Assembly (NCBI RefSeq): GCF_025340265.1
Contig: NZ_CP022708.1
Coordinates: 457,501-521,500, forward strand
Origin: Novosphingobium sp. 9
Lineage (GTDB): Bacteria; Pseudomonadota; Alphaproteobacteria; Sphingomonadales; Sphingomonadaceae
Length of the DNA: 64,000 bases
Direction: 5' to 3'
Shown here: one piece after another, positions 54,007 through 63,477 of the stretch
Layout of the letters: the number at the start of each line of letters is the position of its first letter
How positions within the stretch are numbered: the first letter of the stretch is position 1
Position numbers and translations under genes: made by a program
Notes under the pieces: generated by a model
Databases searched by the model: none
What the model was told of the DNA's origin: nothing
What the model saw: the letters and a program-made list of their open reading frames with translations, nothing else

Positions 54007-56138
54007 ATGAGGGCCTTCATCTTGGCTACGCGTTCTTGCGCTATTGTTTCTGTTGCCGCCATTTCAGCTGCGCTGGGCATGGCGGGCAACGCCACCACCG
54101 CTTGTGCGGACGCTCCAGCGACCGGGGGACTATCGTCATCACCGGGCAGCGAATCATCGACAGCAGCGACACCGCGACCAAGACCGATACGCCCCTGATC
54201 GAGACACCGCAGTCGATCTCCACTATTTCCGCCAGCCAGCTTCAGGCGCAGGGCGTGCAAAGTCTGGGAGAGGCACTGCGTTACTCTGCCGGTGTCAATG
54301 CCGAGGAATATGGCGGCCTCGATTCACGCCTGGACCAGTACATGATCCGCGGCTTCCAGACCTCGATGCCCTATGTCGACGGATTGACTACGCAGAGCCG
54401 CTACACTCTGCTTTCAGCCAAGGTCTATCCTTATGGCGCGCAGAGTATCGAAGTGCTGCGCGGACCGTCCTCGGTACTCTATGGCCAGAACGTACCCGGC
54501 GGCCTCGTGAATGTCGTCAGCAAGCGCCCGCAGGATGTCGCAAGCGGGGAAGTCGGTCTCCAGACCGGCAGCTATGGTCGCATCGAAGGTCATGCCGACA
54601 TCACTGGGCCGCTGACATCCGACGGCACCCTGCTCTACCGCCTGACCGGAGAGGTGCTTTCAAGCGGGACCCAGATCCACCACGTAGATCAGCACCACTA
54701 CTTTGTTGCGCCGTCGTTGAGCTGGCAGCCGGACGCCCAGACCAGCGTGACTGTCCTGTCGCATTTCGTGCGTCAGAACGACGGTTACGCCTGGCAAAGT
54801 CTGCCGGCGGAGGGCACGCTGCAATCCGCACCCTTCGGAAAGATCCCAACGAGTTTGTTTACCGGCGAGAAGGCGCTGAATTTCGCCACGCTGACGCAGT
54901 GGGACATCGGCTACAACGCTCAGCACAGTTTCAGTTCAGACTGGACAATTCATCAGAATCTGCGGTTCAGTCGCGCTGAGGTCGGGCTTGGCTATGTCGC
55001 GGGTAGCGGACTGCAAACCGACGAAGGGGGCAATGCCACCTCGATCATGGACCGCTATGCCCTCAAGGCGCATGCCCAGCAGAAGAATTTCGCTGTCGAT
55101 ACCAATCTGGAAGGCCGGTTTATGACAGGACCTGTCCAGCATACGCTGCTGGTCGGCCTGGATTACTCACACGCCTACGACCACTGGAAAGAATGGGACG
55201 GCAGCGCTGACCCGCTGGATCTGACTGATCCCGTCCATAGCGATAACATCAGCCTCGATCTCGACTTTATCACCCGCGACACGCTCGATCAGGTCGGCCT
55301 TTACGGGCAGGACCAGATGAAGATCGGCAAGCTGTCGCTGGTCGGCAGCGTTCGCGAAGACTGGGCACGGACCCGCACGACCGAGAACGACAAGTATTCC
55401 GTTTCGAACCTGTTGCAGAAGAACGATGCCCTCACCGGTCGCATCGGGGCAGTCTATCAGTTCGATAATGGTCTGGCGCCCTATGTGAGTTATTCCACTT
55501 CATTTCAGCCTACGATCGGTACGACCTACGATGGTTCCGCGATGAAGCCCACCACGGCCAAGCAGTGGGAAGGTGGCGTCAAATTCCAGCCCAAGGGTTC
55601 CAGAAGCTTTGTGACGGCATCGGTCTATTCGATCCGTGAGCGTAATGTCACGACTGCGGACCCCGATCACGACAACTTCGAGATCCAGACTGGCGGCGTG
55701 CGGGTGCAGGGGCTCGAATTGTCGGGAGATCTCGATCTTGGGCATGGGCTTACTGCCAATGCGGCCTACGCGCACATGGATTCCAAGATCACCAAATCGA
55801 ACGATGGTGATGTGGGCAACCGGATGGAGGATGTGCCCCGTGATTCCGGCAGCCTGTGGCTGGACGAGAGATTGTTGGTGCGGGACGCTCAGCATCTCAA
55901 TTTGGGGGCAGGCGTACGCTATATGGGGCCTCGTTATGGCGATACCGCAAACAGCCTGCGAATCCCGGCGAGCACTCAGTTCGACGCCATGATCGGCTAT
56001 GATATCGGGCGCTGGAGCATCGTTCTGAACATACAGAATCTCACGGACAAGACTTCGGTTGCGACGTGCACGAGCGCATCGCGCTGTTTCTACAATGACC
56101 GCCGCTCGATCCTGGGAAGTTTGAATTATCGTTGGTAG
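54007..56138 (+). CDS. TonB-dependent siderophore receptor, frame broken near 54124-54128
   Basis: An outer-membrane siderophore receptor of about 710 residues (FhuA/FoxA-like type). The ATG at 54007 opens a signal peptide (CAIVSVAAISAALGMAGNAT). The frame then breaks before GTIVITGQRIIDSS; one extra G in the run at 54124-54128 joins them. The plug has PLIETPQSISTISASQLQAQ, EALRYSAGVNAEEYGG, MIRGFQTSMPYVDGL and IEVLRGPSSVLYGQNVPGGL, all siderophore-receptor hallmarks. The barrel ends CFYNDRRSILGSLNYRW with a terminal Trp. It imports a ferric siderophore, probably hydroxamate-like by similarity. An alternative ATG at 53991 would avoid the shift but lacks a signal peptide. Confidence 0.87.
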
Positions 56139-56245
56139 TCGCGGTTCGCAATTGCGATGAATGTCGTGTGGTCTGGAGCCTGTCATGGTCGTAAGGCGTG
56201 AAGGTGATGGACCGCCGCTTCTGAATCAATCAATGGGTCCTGACC

Positions 56246-57151
56246 CTAGACGAGGCGTTCTGCGAGGAAGTCCACGAAGACCCGGACTCGCGCGGGTACG
56301 TTTGCCCCGCCGAGAAAGACCGCATGTATTGTCTCGATGTCGCCCGGATTATAATCTTCCAATATCGCTACCAACTGTCCTGATGCCAATTCAGGCTGAA
56401 CGCTGAAGCGGCCGACGCGGGTAATGCCAACACCATCGGCGGCGAGTTGGCCTAGCGTCTCGCCGTTATTCGCCTCGAGCATGCCCCGAACGCTCAGCGC
56501 ATAATTGCGTCCATCCTTGCGAAATGGCCAGACAGGCTCAGCCCGGCGGAAATTGAAATTCAGGCAATTGTGATCATGCAGATCCTCTGGTGTTGCCGGA
56601 GTGCCGTGGCGCGCCAGATAGGCAGGCGAAGCAACGATGACCCGGCCGTTCTCGCCCAGCTTGCGGGCTGTCAGGGGACTGTCGGCAAGCGGCCCGAAGC
56701 GGATCGCGACATCTGCCTGACCCGCGGCGATATCGACCAGGCGGTCGCTCAGGCTGATATCGACCACGATATGCGGATAGAGCCGCGCAAACTCGCCAAG
56801 CAGCGGTACGATGCACAGCCGCCCATGGGAATGGGCCGCGCTTACTCGCAGGCGTCCGCGCGGGGCGCCGCGATCGGCGATAGACTGTTCGGCTTCGTCG
56901 AGATCGGCAAGGATGCGCCGGGCGCTGCCGAGATAGGCGTGTCCTTCCGCCGTCAATGTCAGCGCACGGGTGGAGCGGAGCAGCAGGCGAACCCCCAGCC
57001 GATCCTCGATCCGGTCAACCGCGCGGCTGACCGCCGAGGGGGTGAGACCCAGCAAACGCCCGGCGGCGGAAAAACTACCTTCGGAAACCACTGCCGCGAA
57101 AGTTTCAAGTGCCCGTGCCCGGTCGGCATGGAAAGGTATCTTTTCATCCAA
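56246..57151 (-). CDS. LysR-family transcriptional regulator (TTG start)
   Basis: A 301-residue LysR regulator. The HTH covers about residues 12-70 (ALETFAAVVSEGSFSAAGRL, LGLTPSAVSRAVDRIEDRLG) and the effector domain includes GRLRVSAAHSHGRLCIVPLL and GENGRVIVASPAYLARHGTP. The frame opens with TTG at 57151 (reading MDEKIPFHADRA); no in-frame ATG exists before the HTH, so the TTG is required. It is divergent from the aldo/keto reductase, with CATTCC and GGAATG arms in the gap. Its target is likely the reductase/MFS pair. Confidence 0.88.
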   Translation of the reverse strand: MDEKIPFHADRARALETFAAVVSEGSFSAAGRLLGLTPSAVSRAVDRIEDRLGVRLLLRSTRALTLTAEGHAYLGSARRILADLDEAEQSIADRGAPRGRLRVSAAHSHGRLCIVPLLGEFARLYPHIVVDISLSDRLVDIAAGQADVAIRFGPLADSPLTARKLGENGRVIVASPAYLARHGTPATPEDLHDHNCLNFNFRRAEPVWPFRKDGRNYALSVRGMLEANNGETLGQLAADGVGITRVGRFSVQPELASGQLVAILEDYNPGDIETIHAVFLGGANVPARVRVFVDFLAERLV

Positions 57152-57239
57152 CGCAAAGATCTTTCGCCTCTCGGCCCCCTAAAATCAGGGTGCCTTCCAT
57201 TCCATTTATGCGCCCATCACGGAATGAAAAGGAATTACG

Positions 57240-58256
57240 ATGGAATATCGGCAATTGGGCGCATCGGGCCTGCGGGTTCCGGTTCTGAGTTTCGGCACCG
57301 GCACGTTCGGTGGTTCCGGCCCCCTGTTCGGGGCCTGGGGCAATAGCGACGCACAGGAAGCGCGGCGGCTGGTCGATATCTGTCTCGACGCCGGGATCAC
57401 GCTGTTCGACACTGCCGATGTCTACTCTGGCGGGGCGTCGGAAGAGGTGCTGGGCGCGGCGATCAAGGGGCGGCGCGACGCGGTGCTGATCTCAACCAAG
57501 CTCGGCCTGCCTACCGGGGACGGCCCGCAGGACTGGGGCGTCTCGCGCAGCCGGTTGATCCGCGGTGTGGAAGCGGCGCTGGAGCGTCTTGGCACCGATT
57601 ATATCGACCTGCTGCAACTCCACGCTTTCGATGCCTCGACCCCGGTGGACGAATTGCTGGCTACGCTGGACGAACTCGTCCGCGCGGGCAAGTTGCGCCA
57701 TGTCGGCGTTTCAAACTATCCCGGCTGGCAACTGATGAAGGCGCTGGGCACGGCAGACCGTCATGGCTGGCCGCGCTTCGTGGCCCATCAGGTCTATTAC
57801 TCGCTGATCGGCCGCGCCTACGAGGCGGACCTGATGCCGCTTGCCGCAGATCAGGGTGTGGGCGCGCTGGTGTGGAGCCCGCTCGGCTGGGGGCGGCTCA
57901 CCGGCAAGATCCGGCGCAGCAGCCCGATCCCGGCAGGCAGCCGCCTGCACCAGACCGCCGCCTTCGCCCCGCCGGTGGAGGACGAGCATCTTTACCGCGT
58001 GATCGATGCGCTGGACGAGATCGCGGCGGAAACCGGAAAGACGGTTCCGCAGATCGCGCTCAACTGGCTGCTGCAGCGGCCGACCGTGTCATCGGTTATT
58101 ATTGGTGCGCGTAACGAGGAACAGCTGCGTCAGAACCTTGGTGCCGTGGGCTGGGCTCTCACCGCCGAGCAGGTTGTCCGGCTTGATCGGGCAAGCTACC
58201 AGATGCCTGCCTACCCCATGCACCCTATCATCAACAGGACGGCTTCGCCCGCCTGA
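57240..58256 (+). CDS. Aldo/keto reductase
   Basis: A 338-residue NADPH-dependent aldo/keto reductase. The catalytic tetrad is visible as Asp and Tyr in LFDTADVYSGGASEEVLG, Lys in VLISTKLGLP and His in DLLQLHAFD. The cofactor part includes VGALVWSPLGWGRLTGKI and SSVIIGARNEEQLRQNLGAV. AAAGGAA precedes the ATG. Divergent LysR control and a downstream MFS exporter 30 bases later suggest a small detoxification unit for a carbonyl compound. Confidence 0.92.
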   Translation: MEYRQLGASGLRVPVLSFGTGTFGGSGPLFGAWGNSDAQEARRLVDICLDAGITLFDTADVYSGGASEEVLGAAIKGRRDAVLISTKLGLPTGDGPQDWGVSRSRLIRGVEAALERLGTDYIDLLQLHAFDASTPVDELLATLDELVRAGKLRHVGVSNYPGWQLMKALGTADRHGWPRFVAHQVYYSLIGRAYEADLMPLAADQGVGALVWSPLGWGRLTGKIRRSSPIPAGSRLHQTAAFAPPVEDEHLYRVIDALDEIAAETGKTVPQIALNWLLQRPTVSSVIIGARNEEQLRQNLGAVGWALTAEQVVRLDRASYQMPAYPMHPIINRTASPA

Positions 58257-58286
58257 ATCCGCCGCTTGTCTGACGTGAGGACCATC

Positions 58287-59476
58287 ATGAAGATCAATCC
58301 ACCACTTCTCGCGTTGGCAGCCGGAGCGTTCGGCATCGGCGTCACCGAATTCGCTCCGATGGGCCTGTTGCCCGTCATCGCCACCGGCCTTGGCGTCTCT
58401 ATCCGTCAGCCGGCTTGCTGATCAGCGCCTATGCCATCGGGGTGATGCTGGGCGCGCCGCTGATGACGCTGACCACCGGGCGGCTGCCGCGGCGAACCCT
58501 GCTGATCGCGCTTGCCGCGATATTTACAGCGGGCAACCTGATTGCGGCGCTTTCCGGAAGCTATGGTATGCTGCTGTTCGCGCGGATCGTCACCTCGCTG
58601 AACCATGGCGCGTTCTTCGGCGTGGGATCGATCGTTGCGGCGAGCCTTGTCCCGCCGCAGCGGCAGGCCGGCGCGGTGGCTGCCATGTTCATGGGGCTGA
58701 CGATCGCCAATGTGGTCGGCGTGCCGCTGGCGACCTGGGCTGGCGAAGTCATGGGATGGCGCTCGGCGTTCTGGGGTATTTCCGCACTCGGCTTGCTGAC
58801 CATTGCGGCGCTGCGTCTGACTTTGCCGGATATGCCTGCACCGACGGACGGCGATGCCCGCTCCGAACTGCGGGTGCTGGTGCGCGGGCCGGTGCTGGCG
58901 GCACTGGGCCTGACCGTGGTTGGCGCAAGTGCGATGTTCACCGTCTTCACCTATATCACGCCGATCCTGCGCGAGCAGACCCATGGCTCGATCGGTTACG
59001 TGACGGCAATGCTCGTGGTCTACGGCGTGGGGTTGACCATCGGCAACTGGCTGGGCGGTCGCTTTGCCGATCGTTCGGTCGACAGGACCCTGATCGTGAC
59101 GCTGGCGGCGCTGACGGCGATCCTCGTCGCCTTCGCCTTTGCCATGCCTTACGCGGGGCCGACGGCCGTGCTGATCTTCCTGTGGGGCATTGCCAGCTTC
59201 GCACTGGTGCCGCCGCTGCAGGTGCGTGTGATGAGTGCAGCGGCGGATGCCCCGAACCTGGCATCCTCGATGAACATCGGCGCTTTCAACCTCGGCAATG
59301 CCATCGGCGCGGCGCTGGGTGGCGGCGTGATCGCGGCGGGGCTGAGCTTGCCTTTTGTTGCAATCGCTGGAGCCGCAGCATCGGGAGTTGGTTTGCTCGC
59401 TGTGCTGATGACCTCTCGAAAGGCATCGTCAAACCATGTCGGGCTTACTGAAGAGCTCTGCAGTGAGATGAGTTGA
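58287..59476 (+). CDS. MFS transporter (AraJ/YdhP-like), frame broken near 58403-58404
   Basis: An inner-membrane transporter of about 396 residues. The true N-terminus is MKINPPLLALAAGAFGIGVT then EFAPMGLLPVIATGLGVSI from an ATG at 58287, after which the frame stops. The rest of the protein (SAGLLISAYAIGVMLGAPLM onward) continues one base back; one extra C at 58403-58404 gives G-V-S-I-P-S-A-G-L-L. The E-F-x-x-M-G-L-L-P block and RRTLLIALAAIFTAGNL loop are typical of AraJ-type exporters. It is likely co-transcribed with the aldo/keto reductase. Confidence 0.87.
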
Positions 59477-59519
59477 GGAAGGCATGTTGAAAGCCGGGTA
59501 GCCGGGGTGCGATTTGGCG

Positions 59520-59880
59520 TTGCTCCCTCGACGGTGATCCCTTTGTATGTCATCGAGGGGGCGCCCCGAGGTCCTGAAACAGCGGCAAAATTGGATCGAG
59601 CCTACGTGACCCAGGTTAACGTGTCCGAACCGCAGCCCTATGACGTCGGCATGATAGACAATCTTTCGAGCTATAAGCGTCCAGTAGATCCGGGGCTGGA
59701 TCGCAGCGGCAGCGCGACACTGCGCTTCCGCGCGCCTACAGCACCCGGTCGAGAAGGCCTTCTCTCGCCTTAAGGCGTTGCTAGGGACGATCAGCAAGCT
59801 CGTCGACATCTGCTGGCCTGCCGAATGTGCCAATTTCTTCAGCTCTTGCAGGTATGATCCAGGCTGATCGAAAACCGCTC
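59520..59880 (+). pseudogene. Remnant of an IS630-family transposase C-terminus
   Basis: VGMIDNLSSYKRP matches the second Asp block of IS630-type DDE transposases (usual form M-D-N-L-x-S-H-K). In other frames FSRLKALLG and WPAECANFFSSCRYDP match their C-terminus (usual form PAECANYLANAGYA). The conserved P-P-Y-S-P-D-L-N-P-I-E part is destroyed, and multiple frame changes are needed. It is a true relic with many lesions, lying between the MFS and DUF1508 genes. Confidence 0.7.
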
Positions 59881-59965
59881 TAGGGACATGCCCAAGATCT
59901 CGCTTGAACGGAGGCGCGTACGGGATCATCCTGTCCTTCGCTTCAACAAGCGAGGGAGGTATTTC

Positions 59966-60148
59966 GTGGCGCACCGTTTCGAGATCCGCAAGAACAAGGC
60001 CGGCGAGTTCGTCGCCTATTTCTGCTACAACGCCGAGACCATCTTCTGGACCGAGGGCTATTCGAGCAAGGCCTCGGCGAAGAACGCGATCGAGTCCATC
60101 CTCAAGAACGGCCCCGGTGCTGAGGTGGTCGATACCACCACTGGCTGA
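59966..60148 (+). CDS. YegP-family (DUF1508) small protein
   Basis: A 60-residue protein starting at a GTG at 59966 with GGGAGGT 5 bases upstream. The start gives MAHRFEIRKNKAGEFVAYFC, the usual N-terminus of this family. The open frame continues left to 59888 without a good ribosome binding site. TEGYSSKASAKNAIESILKN and GPGAEVVDTTTG are typical of DUF1508 (PF07411), a compact alpha/beta fold. Function is unknown; structural relatives are often linked to stress or DNA-modification loci. Confidence 0.87.
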   Translation: MAHRFEIRKNKAGEFVAYFCYNAETIFWTEGYSSKASAKNAIESILKNGPGAEVVDTTTG

Positions 60149-60169
60149 GGCGTTTCTGCCTTCTGCCGG

Positions 60170-61284
60170 TCAGGCTGCGGCGGCGAGGGAGTCCGACGTG
60201 TCATCCTCGCCGCGTTGCTGCAAGCGTGGCACCACGAAATGCCAAGCCAACAGGACCGGCTCCAGCAGGGCCATGCCCGCAAAGATGCCGAGCAGGCGCC
60301 AGGCGGCGGTCTGCATGTCGATGTGGGTGTAATCGTCGGGGCAAGCGCCGTCAGCACGGCGATCGAGAATTGCAGGCCGACGTAGTTGATCTTGTTGTCG
60401 CCGTTCTCGATGTGTCGACCCACGACAATGCCCACGCTTAGCCCTGCGACGAGCACGATCAGCGAACCGCCCGCCAGCAGGATCACCGCAGCCGAAACCG
60501 CGCCGCCCGCAATGCAGCCGATTGCGCGCTGGTAGAGGCGGCGGCTGACCGGGATCAGGCCGCTCTGGCCAATGCCCGCCACCGGCACGATCATCACCGC
60601 CATGATGGTGATCGCCGCCTGCGTCAGTTCGGGCATCTTGGTGAAGGCGTAGATCGCGGGCAGCAGGGCGAGCGCGATGCCGGTCTGCGCGGCGTGGCGC
60701 GCGGCAGTCGGGTTCCAGCGCATCCGGTCGGGGCGCGGCTTGCGGTTTTTCAACCACTCGTTGCCCTGCAGGAACGCGGCGATCAGGCTGACGATCGTAC
60801 AGGCCACGGTGCCCGCGCCGACCTCGACCAGCCGCGTCCGCGCAAATTCGATGGTGTCGAGTGCGGGGTGCGAGAGCTTGTCGAGCAGGATGATCTCGAA
60901 GGTCAGGCCGAACAGGAACCAGGCATAGGCGCGGCGCCCGGTCAGCATGCCATAGAGGCCAACGCCGCCGATCACGCCCGCGCTCAGGCACGCGATCAGC
61001 ACCGATTGCGCGGCCAGCGGCACCAGCACGAGTGCGAGCCCCGCGCCGATCAACGTGCCGACCATGCGCATCACACCGCGGCGGAGCGTCTCGGCAGTAT
61101 CGCTCTTGAGCAGGATCAGCGCCGAAAGCGCTGCCCACGATACCATCCGCGCACCCGCCCAGTGCGCCAGCACAACGGCGAGCAGCACCGAGGCCACGCA
61201 GGCCAGTTCGTCGGCCATGCGCGGGCCGGGCGTGGCCAGCGAGCGGATTTCGCGCACAAGTCTGAGTCGCAGCGTGTCTTGCAT
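60170..61284 (-). CDS. FUSC-family inner-membrane protein, frame broken near 60338-60341
   Basis: An inner-membrane protein of about 371 residues with two groups of helices (LACVASVLLAVVLAHWAGAR, GALIGAGLALVLV-type, then TGIALALLPAIYAF and AAITIMAVMIVPVAGIGQSG). It resembles fusaric-acid-resistance/aromatic-acid-exporter (FUSC) proteins. The frame shifts after VLTALAP; one extra base in the G run at 60338-60341 gives APDDYTHIDMQTAAWRLLGI and GMALLEPVLLAWHFVVP to a stop at 60170. It is convergent with the DUF1508 gene. Palindromes lie upstream. Confidence 0.8.
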
Positions 61285-61328
61285 CGCTAAGCCTATGGCG
61301 ATGACGCGTGTGCGTTTAAAGATTACGC

Positions 61329-61349
61329 GAGTTGCAAACAGTGCAACTC
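61329..61349. promoter_or_regulatory. Inverted repeat upstream of the FUSC gene
   Basis: Perfect 8-base arms GAGTTGCA and TGCAACTC are separated by 5 bases. The dyad is 45 bases upstream of the FUSC start and is the first of three dyads in this intergenic region, which suggests an operator. Confidence 0.5.
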
Positions 61350-61363
61350 AAATTGGCCTTTTC

Positions 61364-61394
61364 GCAGATGCAGCATAATCTATGTTGCATCTGC
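61364..61394. promoter_or_regulatory. Long palindrome with AGATGC half-sites
   Basis: Perfect 9-base arms GCAGATGCA (61364-61372) and TGCATCTGC (61386-61394) extend inward with CAT/ATG, so 12 of 13 positions pair. It contains AGATGC in both orientations, 80 bases upstream of the FUSC start. Confidence 0.5.
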
Positions 61395-61434
61395 AATATA
61401 GGGGCGGCCCGCCGGGGCCTCAGCCCTTCTTTTG

Positions 61435-61456
61435 TCGCATCTTAGATAAGATGCGA
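61435..61456. promoter_or_regulatory. Perfect 22-base palindrome with AGATGC half-sites
   Basis: Arms TCGCATCTTA and TAAGATGCGA flank a 2-base centre. It carries two more copies of the AGATGC half-site found in the dyad at 61364-61394. It lies 74 bases before the left end of the IS3 element. Confidence 0.5.
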
Positions 61457-61564
61457 ACACAAATCCCCAAAAATCATCATTTTTCACTCGATCTGCTTTC
61501 GCATATCACGTTGTCGCGACGACAGGCACGTGACCTGCCCCCACCGAGTGGCCCGATTGGTTTT

Positions 61565-62425
61565 TTAGTGGATTAAGGCCATCGCCGCCATATCCGGACG
61601 GAGGTGGAGCGCAGCGGAACCGGAGGGCGGATATGGCGGTGTCGCTGTTTCTGGTTCCGGTGGTCGATAGCCCAGGCTGCTATGCGGGCGGACGGTGTTG
61701 TAATGCCGCCGCCAGGCTTCGATCAGGACCTTGGCCTCGGCGAGGCTGTAGAAGATCTCGCCGCCCGGCAGTTCGTCGCGAAGCGACCCATTGAAGCTTT
61801 CGGTATAGCCATTCTCCCATGGTGATCCCAGGGTGATGTAAAGCGTCTTCACACCGATCTGACCCAGCCATTTCTGCACCGCGGTCGCGATAAGTTCGCT
61901 GCCATTATCGGACTGTATATGTGCAGGCGGACCGCGCGAGATGAACAGGTCGGCCGGAGCCACCAGAACATCCTCGTGCTTGAGCTGACGGGCAACGATG
62001 AGCGCCAGGCATTCCCTGCTGGCCTCGTCAATGATCGTGAGGATACGGAACTTGCGGCCATCATGCGTCCGCCCCTCGACGAAATCGTAGGCCCAGGCAT
62101 GTCCCGGATACTCAGGCCGCAGGCGGATGCATGATCCGTCGCCCTGCCATAGACGTCCCCGTTTTGGCTGGCGCTGCGGGACCTTGAGCCCTTCGCGCCG
62201 CCATATCCGCTCGACCCGCTTATGGTTTACCGTCCATCCCGCATGGCACAGCAACGCTGTCACCCGGCGGTCACCGTAACGACCATATTGCTTCGCCAAG
62301 GCGATGATGTCCTCTGTCAACGCCTGCTCGTCATCTGCCCCACGCGGCACCTTGCGCTGCGTAGATCGATGCTGCCCCAGTACCCGGCATATCCGTCGCT
62401 CGGATACCGCAAGCTCTCGTCGCAC
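61565..62425 (-). CDS. IS3-family transposase OrfB (integrase core)
   Basis: A 286-residue open frame of the DDE integrase core. It starts with RRELAVSERRICRVLGQHRS, an HTH_21-type segment, and the catalytic residues are Asp in HAWAYDFVEGRTHDGRKFRI, Asp in AHIQSDNGSELIA and Glu in PWENGYTESFNGSLRDELPG. HYNTVRPHSSLGYRPP is the usual end. In IS3 elements OrfB is normally made as an OrfAB fusion by a -1 ribosomal shift, so the open frame also extends to about 62465 without a start. The element may still be active if the OrfA lesion is a sequencing error. Confidence 0.88.
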   Translation of the reverse strand: MRRELAVSERRICRVLGQHRSTQRKVPRGADDEQALTEDIIALAKQYGRYGDRRVTALLCHAGWTVNHKRVERIWRREGLKVPQRQPKRGRLWQGDGSCIRLRPEYPGHAWAYDFVEGRTHDGRKFRILTIIDEASRECLALIVARQLKHEDVLVAPADLFISRGPPAHIQSDNGSELIATAVQKWLGQIGVKTLYITLGSPWENGYTESFNGSLRDELPGGEIFYSLAEAKVLIEAWRRHYNTVRPHSSLGYRPPEPETATPPYPPSGSAALHLRPDMAAMALIH

Positions 62426-62465
62426 ATGATCAATGCAGCGCCGCCGCCGCGCAGGGCTCAGAAGT

Positions 62466-62755
62466 TTAGCTGCGCTGGCCTTCGGCTCCCTTGGCGGCCT
62501 CCTGCAGGATCAGCATGTCCAGCGTCAGGTCCGAGATCGCCCGGCACAGCCGCTGCCTTTCCTTCTCCAGATCCTTCATCCGCCGTGCCTGGTCGGTCTT
62601 CAGCCCGCCATATTCCTTGCGCCAGCGATAATAGGTCTGCTCGCTGACACCGATCCGACGGCATGCCTCGGCTGTCGAGCCCTCTGCGCCAACACAATCT
62701 CAACTTCACGCAGCTTGCCGATGATCTCTTCCGGCTTGTGCTTCTTGAATGGCAT
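62466..62755 (-). CDS. IS3-family OrfA, frame broken near 62680-62686
   Basis: OrfA starts at the ATG at 62755 (MPFKKHKPEEIIGKLREVEI) and should continue EGSTAEACRRIGVSEQTYYR, then WRKEYGGLKTDQARRMKDLE and a leucine-zipper helix LCRAISDLTLDMLILQEAAK. The frame is lost after VLAQ; one base restores it. A second missing base just before the stop at 62466 would give the usual L-N-F ending and the standard overlap with OrfB. It is the DNA-binding HTH partner of the transposase. Confidence 0.7.
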
Positions 62756-62817
62756 CTGTCGTCCCTTTCGTGGTCCAGACTATCATAGTCTATGGGCCAC
62801 CCAGCGGGGGCATATCA

Positions 62818-63285
62818 GCTAATGGGCCTACTTATTCAGTAAAACAGCCGGCTGCACAGGATGATGTAGCGATTGGCCTCACTGTTCGATGCAATAATGG
62901 TGTCGCTCCATACCTGTAGTGATCTTGCACAAACCGGCAATATCTTCGATAAATTGCCGCCCAATCGGCATTCTTCGGTCTTTTCGGAAAAGCTGTCTGG
63001 CTGTCGGATCGTGTGTCCTCTCCTTGAAGAGCGGCGGCGCGGCCGTGACTGGATGCCTGTTTTGCCCGATCTGATGTAGTTTCGGCTGGGTTTTATATAA
63101 TAAAATATAGATAGGTGAGCGAAGTGGGTATACAGTATTTAAATATTTGACGTGTCATCGCCGCAATCGAAGTTCGGCTTTCCAACACATTCAATCACCT
63201 GCCAGGGGGCGGAGCATGGGATGCTTTCGGGCGTAACAACGCACCTCGGGCATGGCGAAAATTCAACATATACGAGAGACACGCG
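62818..63285. other. A+T-rich stretch without recognised genes
   Basis: About 470 bases lie between the IS3 element and a small secreted-protein frame. A 68-codon open frame at 62873-63079 has no recognisable motif or start signal. The part around 63090-63150 is A+T-rich (TTTTATATAATAAAATATAG) and looks like promoter or foreign DNA compared with the rest of the window. Nothing else can be supported. Confidence 0.45.
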
Positions 63286-63471
63286 ATGAAGTTGTCTATT
63301 CTTGCTGCGGGCGTGGCAGCGGTGGTCGCGAGTCCTGCTATAGCTGATGCTCTGCCCCCAACGTCTATCACGACATCTTCGGGAGCTACCCACACGGTGT
63401 ATGGGACGATTGCGGCCGCAAACTCACCCGCGCCCGCATCTGGTGCGCCGCGTAATCAGGCTATGCTCTAA
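63286..63471 (+). CDS. Small secreted protein fragment
   Basis: A 61-residue frame starting MKLSILAAGVAAVVASPAIA, a clear signal peptide cleaved after AIADA, then PPTSITTSSGATHTVYGTIA and a proline/alanine-rich end. GAGAGA lies upstream of the ATG. The mature part is only about 40 residues and looks like the beginning of a larger exported protein cut by the IS200-type debris that follows. Function unknown. Confidence 0.5.
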   Translation: MKLSILAAGVAAVVASPAIADALPPTSITTSSGATHTVYGTIAAANSPAPASGAPRNQAML

Positions 63472-63477
63472 CAATCA

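Larger units (their letters stand above)
61531..62817 (-). mobile_element. IS3-family insertion sequence
   Basis: An element of about 1,287 bases. The left end begins TGACCTGCCCCC at 61531. The right end, on the opposite strand, begins TGATATGCCCCC from 62817; over the first 24 bases the two ends differ at about six positions and share GCCCCC and GTGGCCC blocks. It encodes OrfA and OrfB on the minus strand in IS3 style. The flanks (CACG on the left, GCTA on the right) are not a matching target duplication, so one end may have been rearranged or the element has recombined. Confidence 0.8.

Noticed and set aside
62873..63079. A 68-codon open frame right of the IS3 element
   Set aside because: No ribosome binding site, motif or codon pattern supports it; the surrounding sequence is A+T-rich intergenic DNA.
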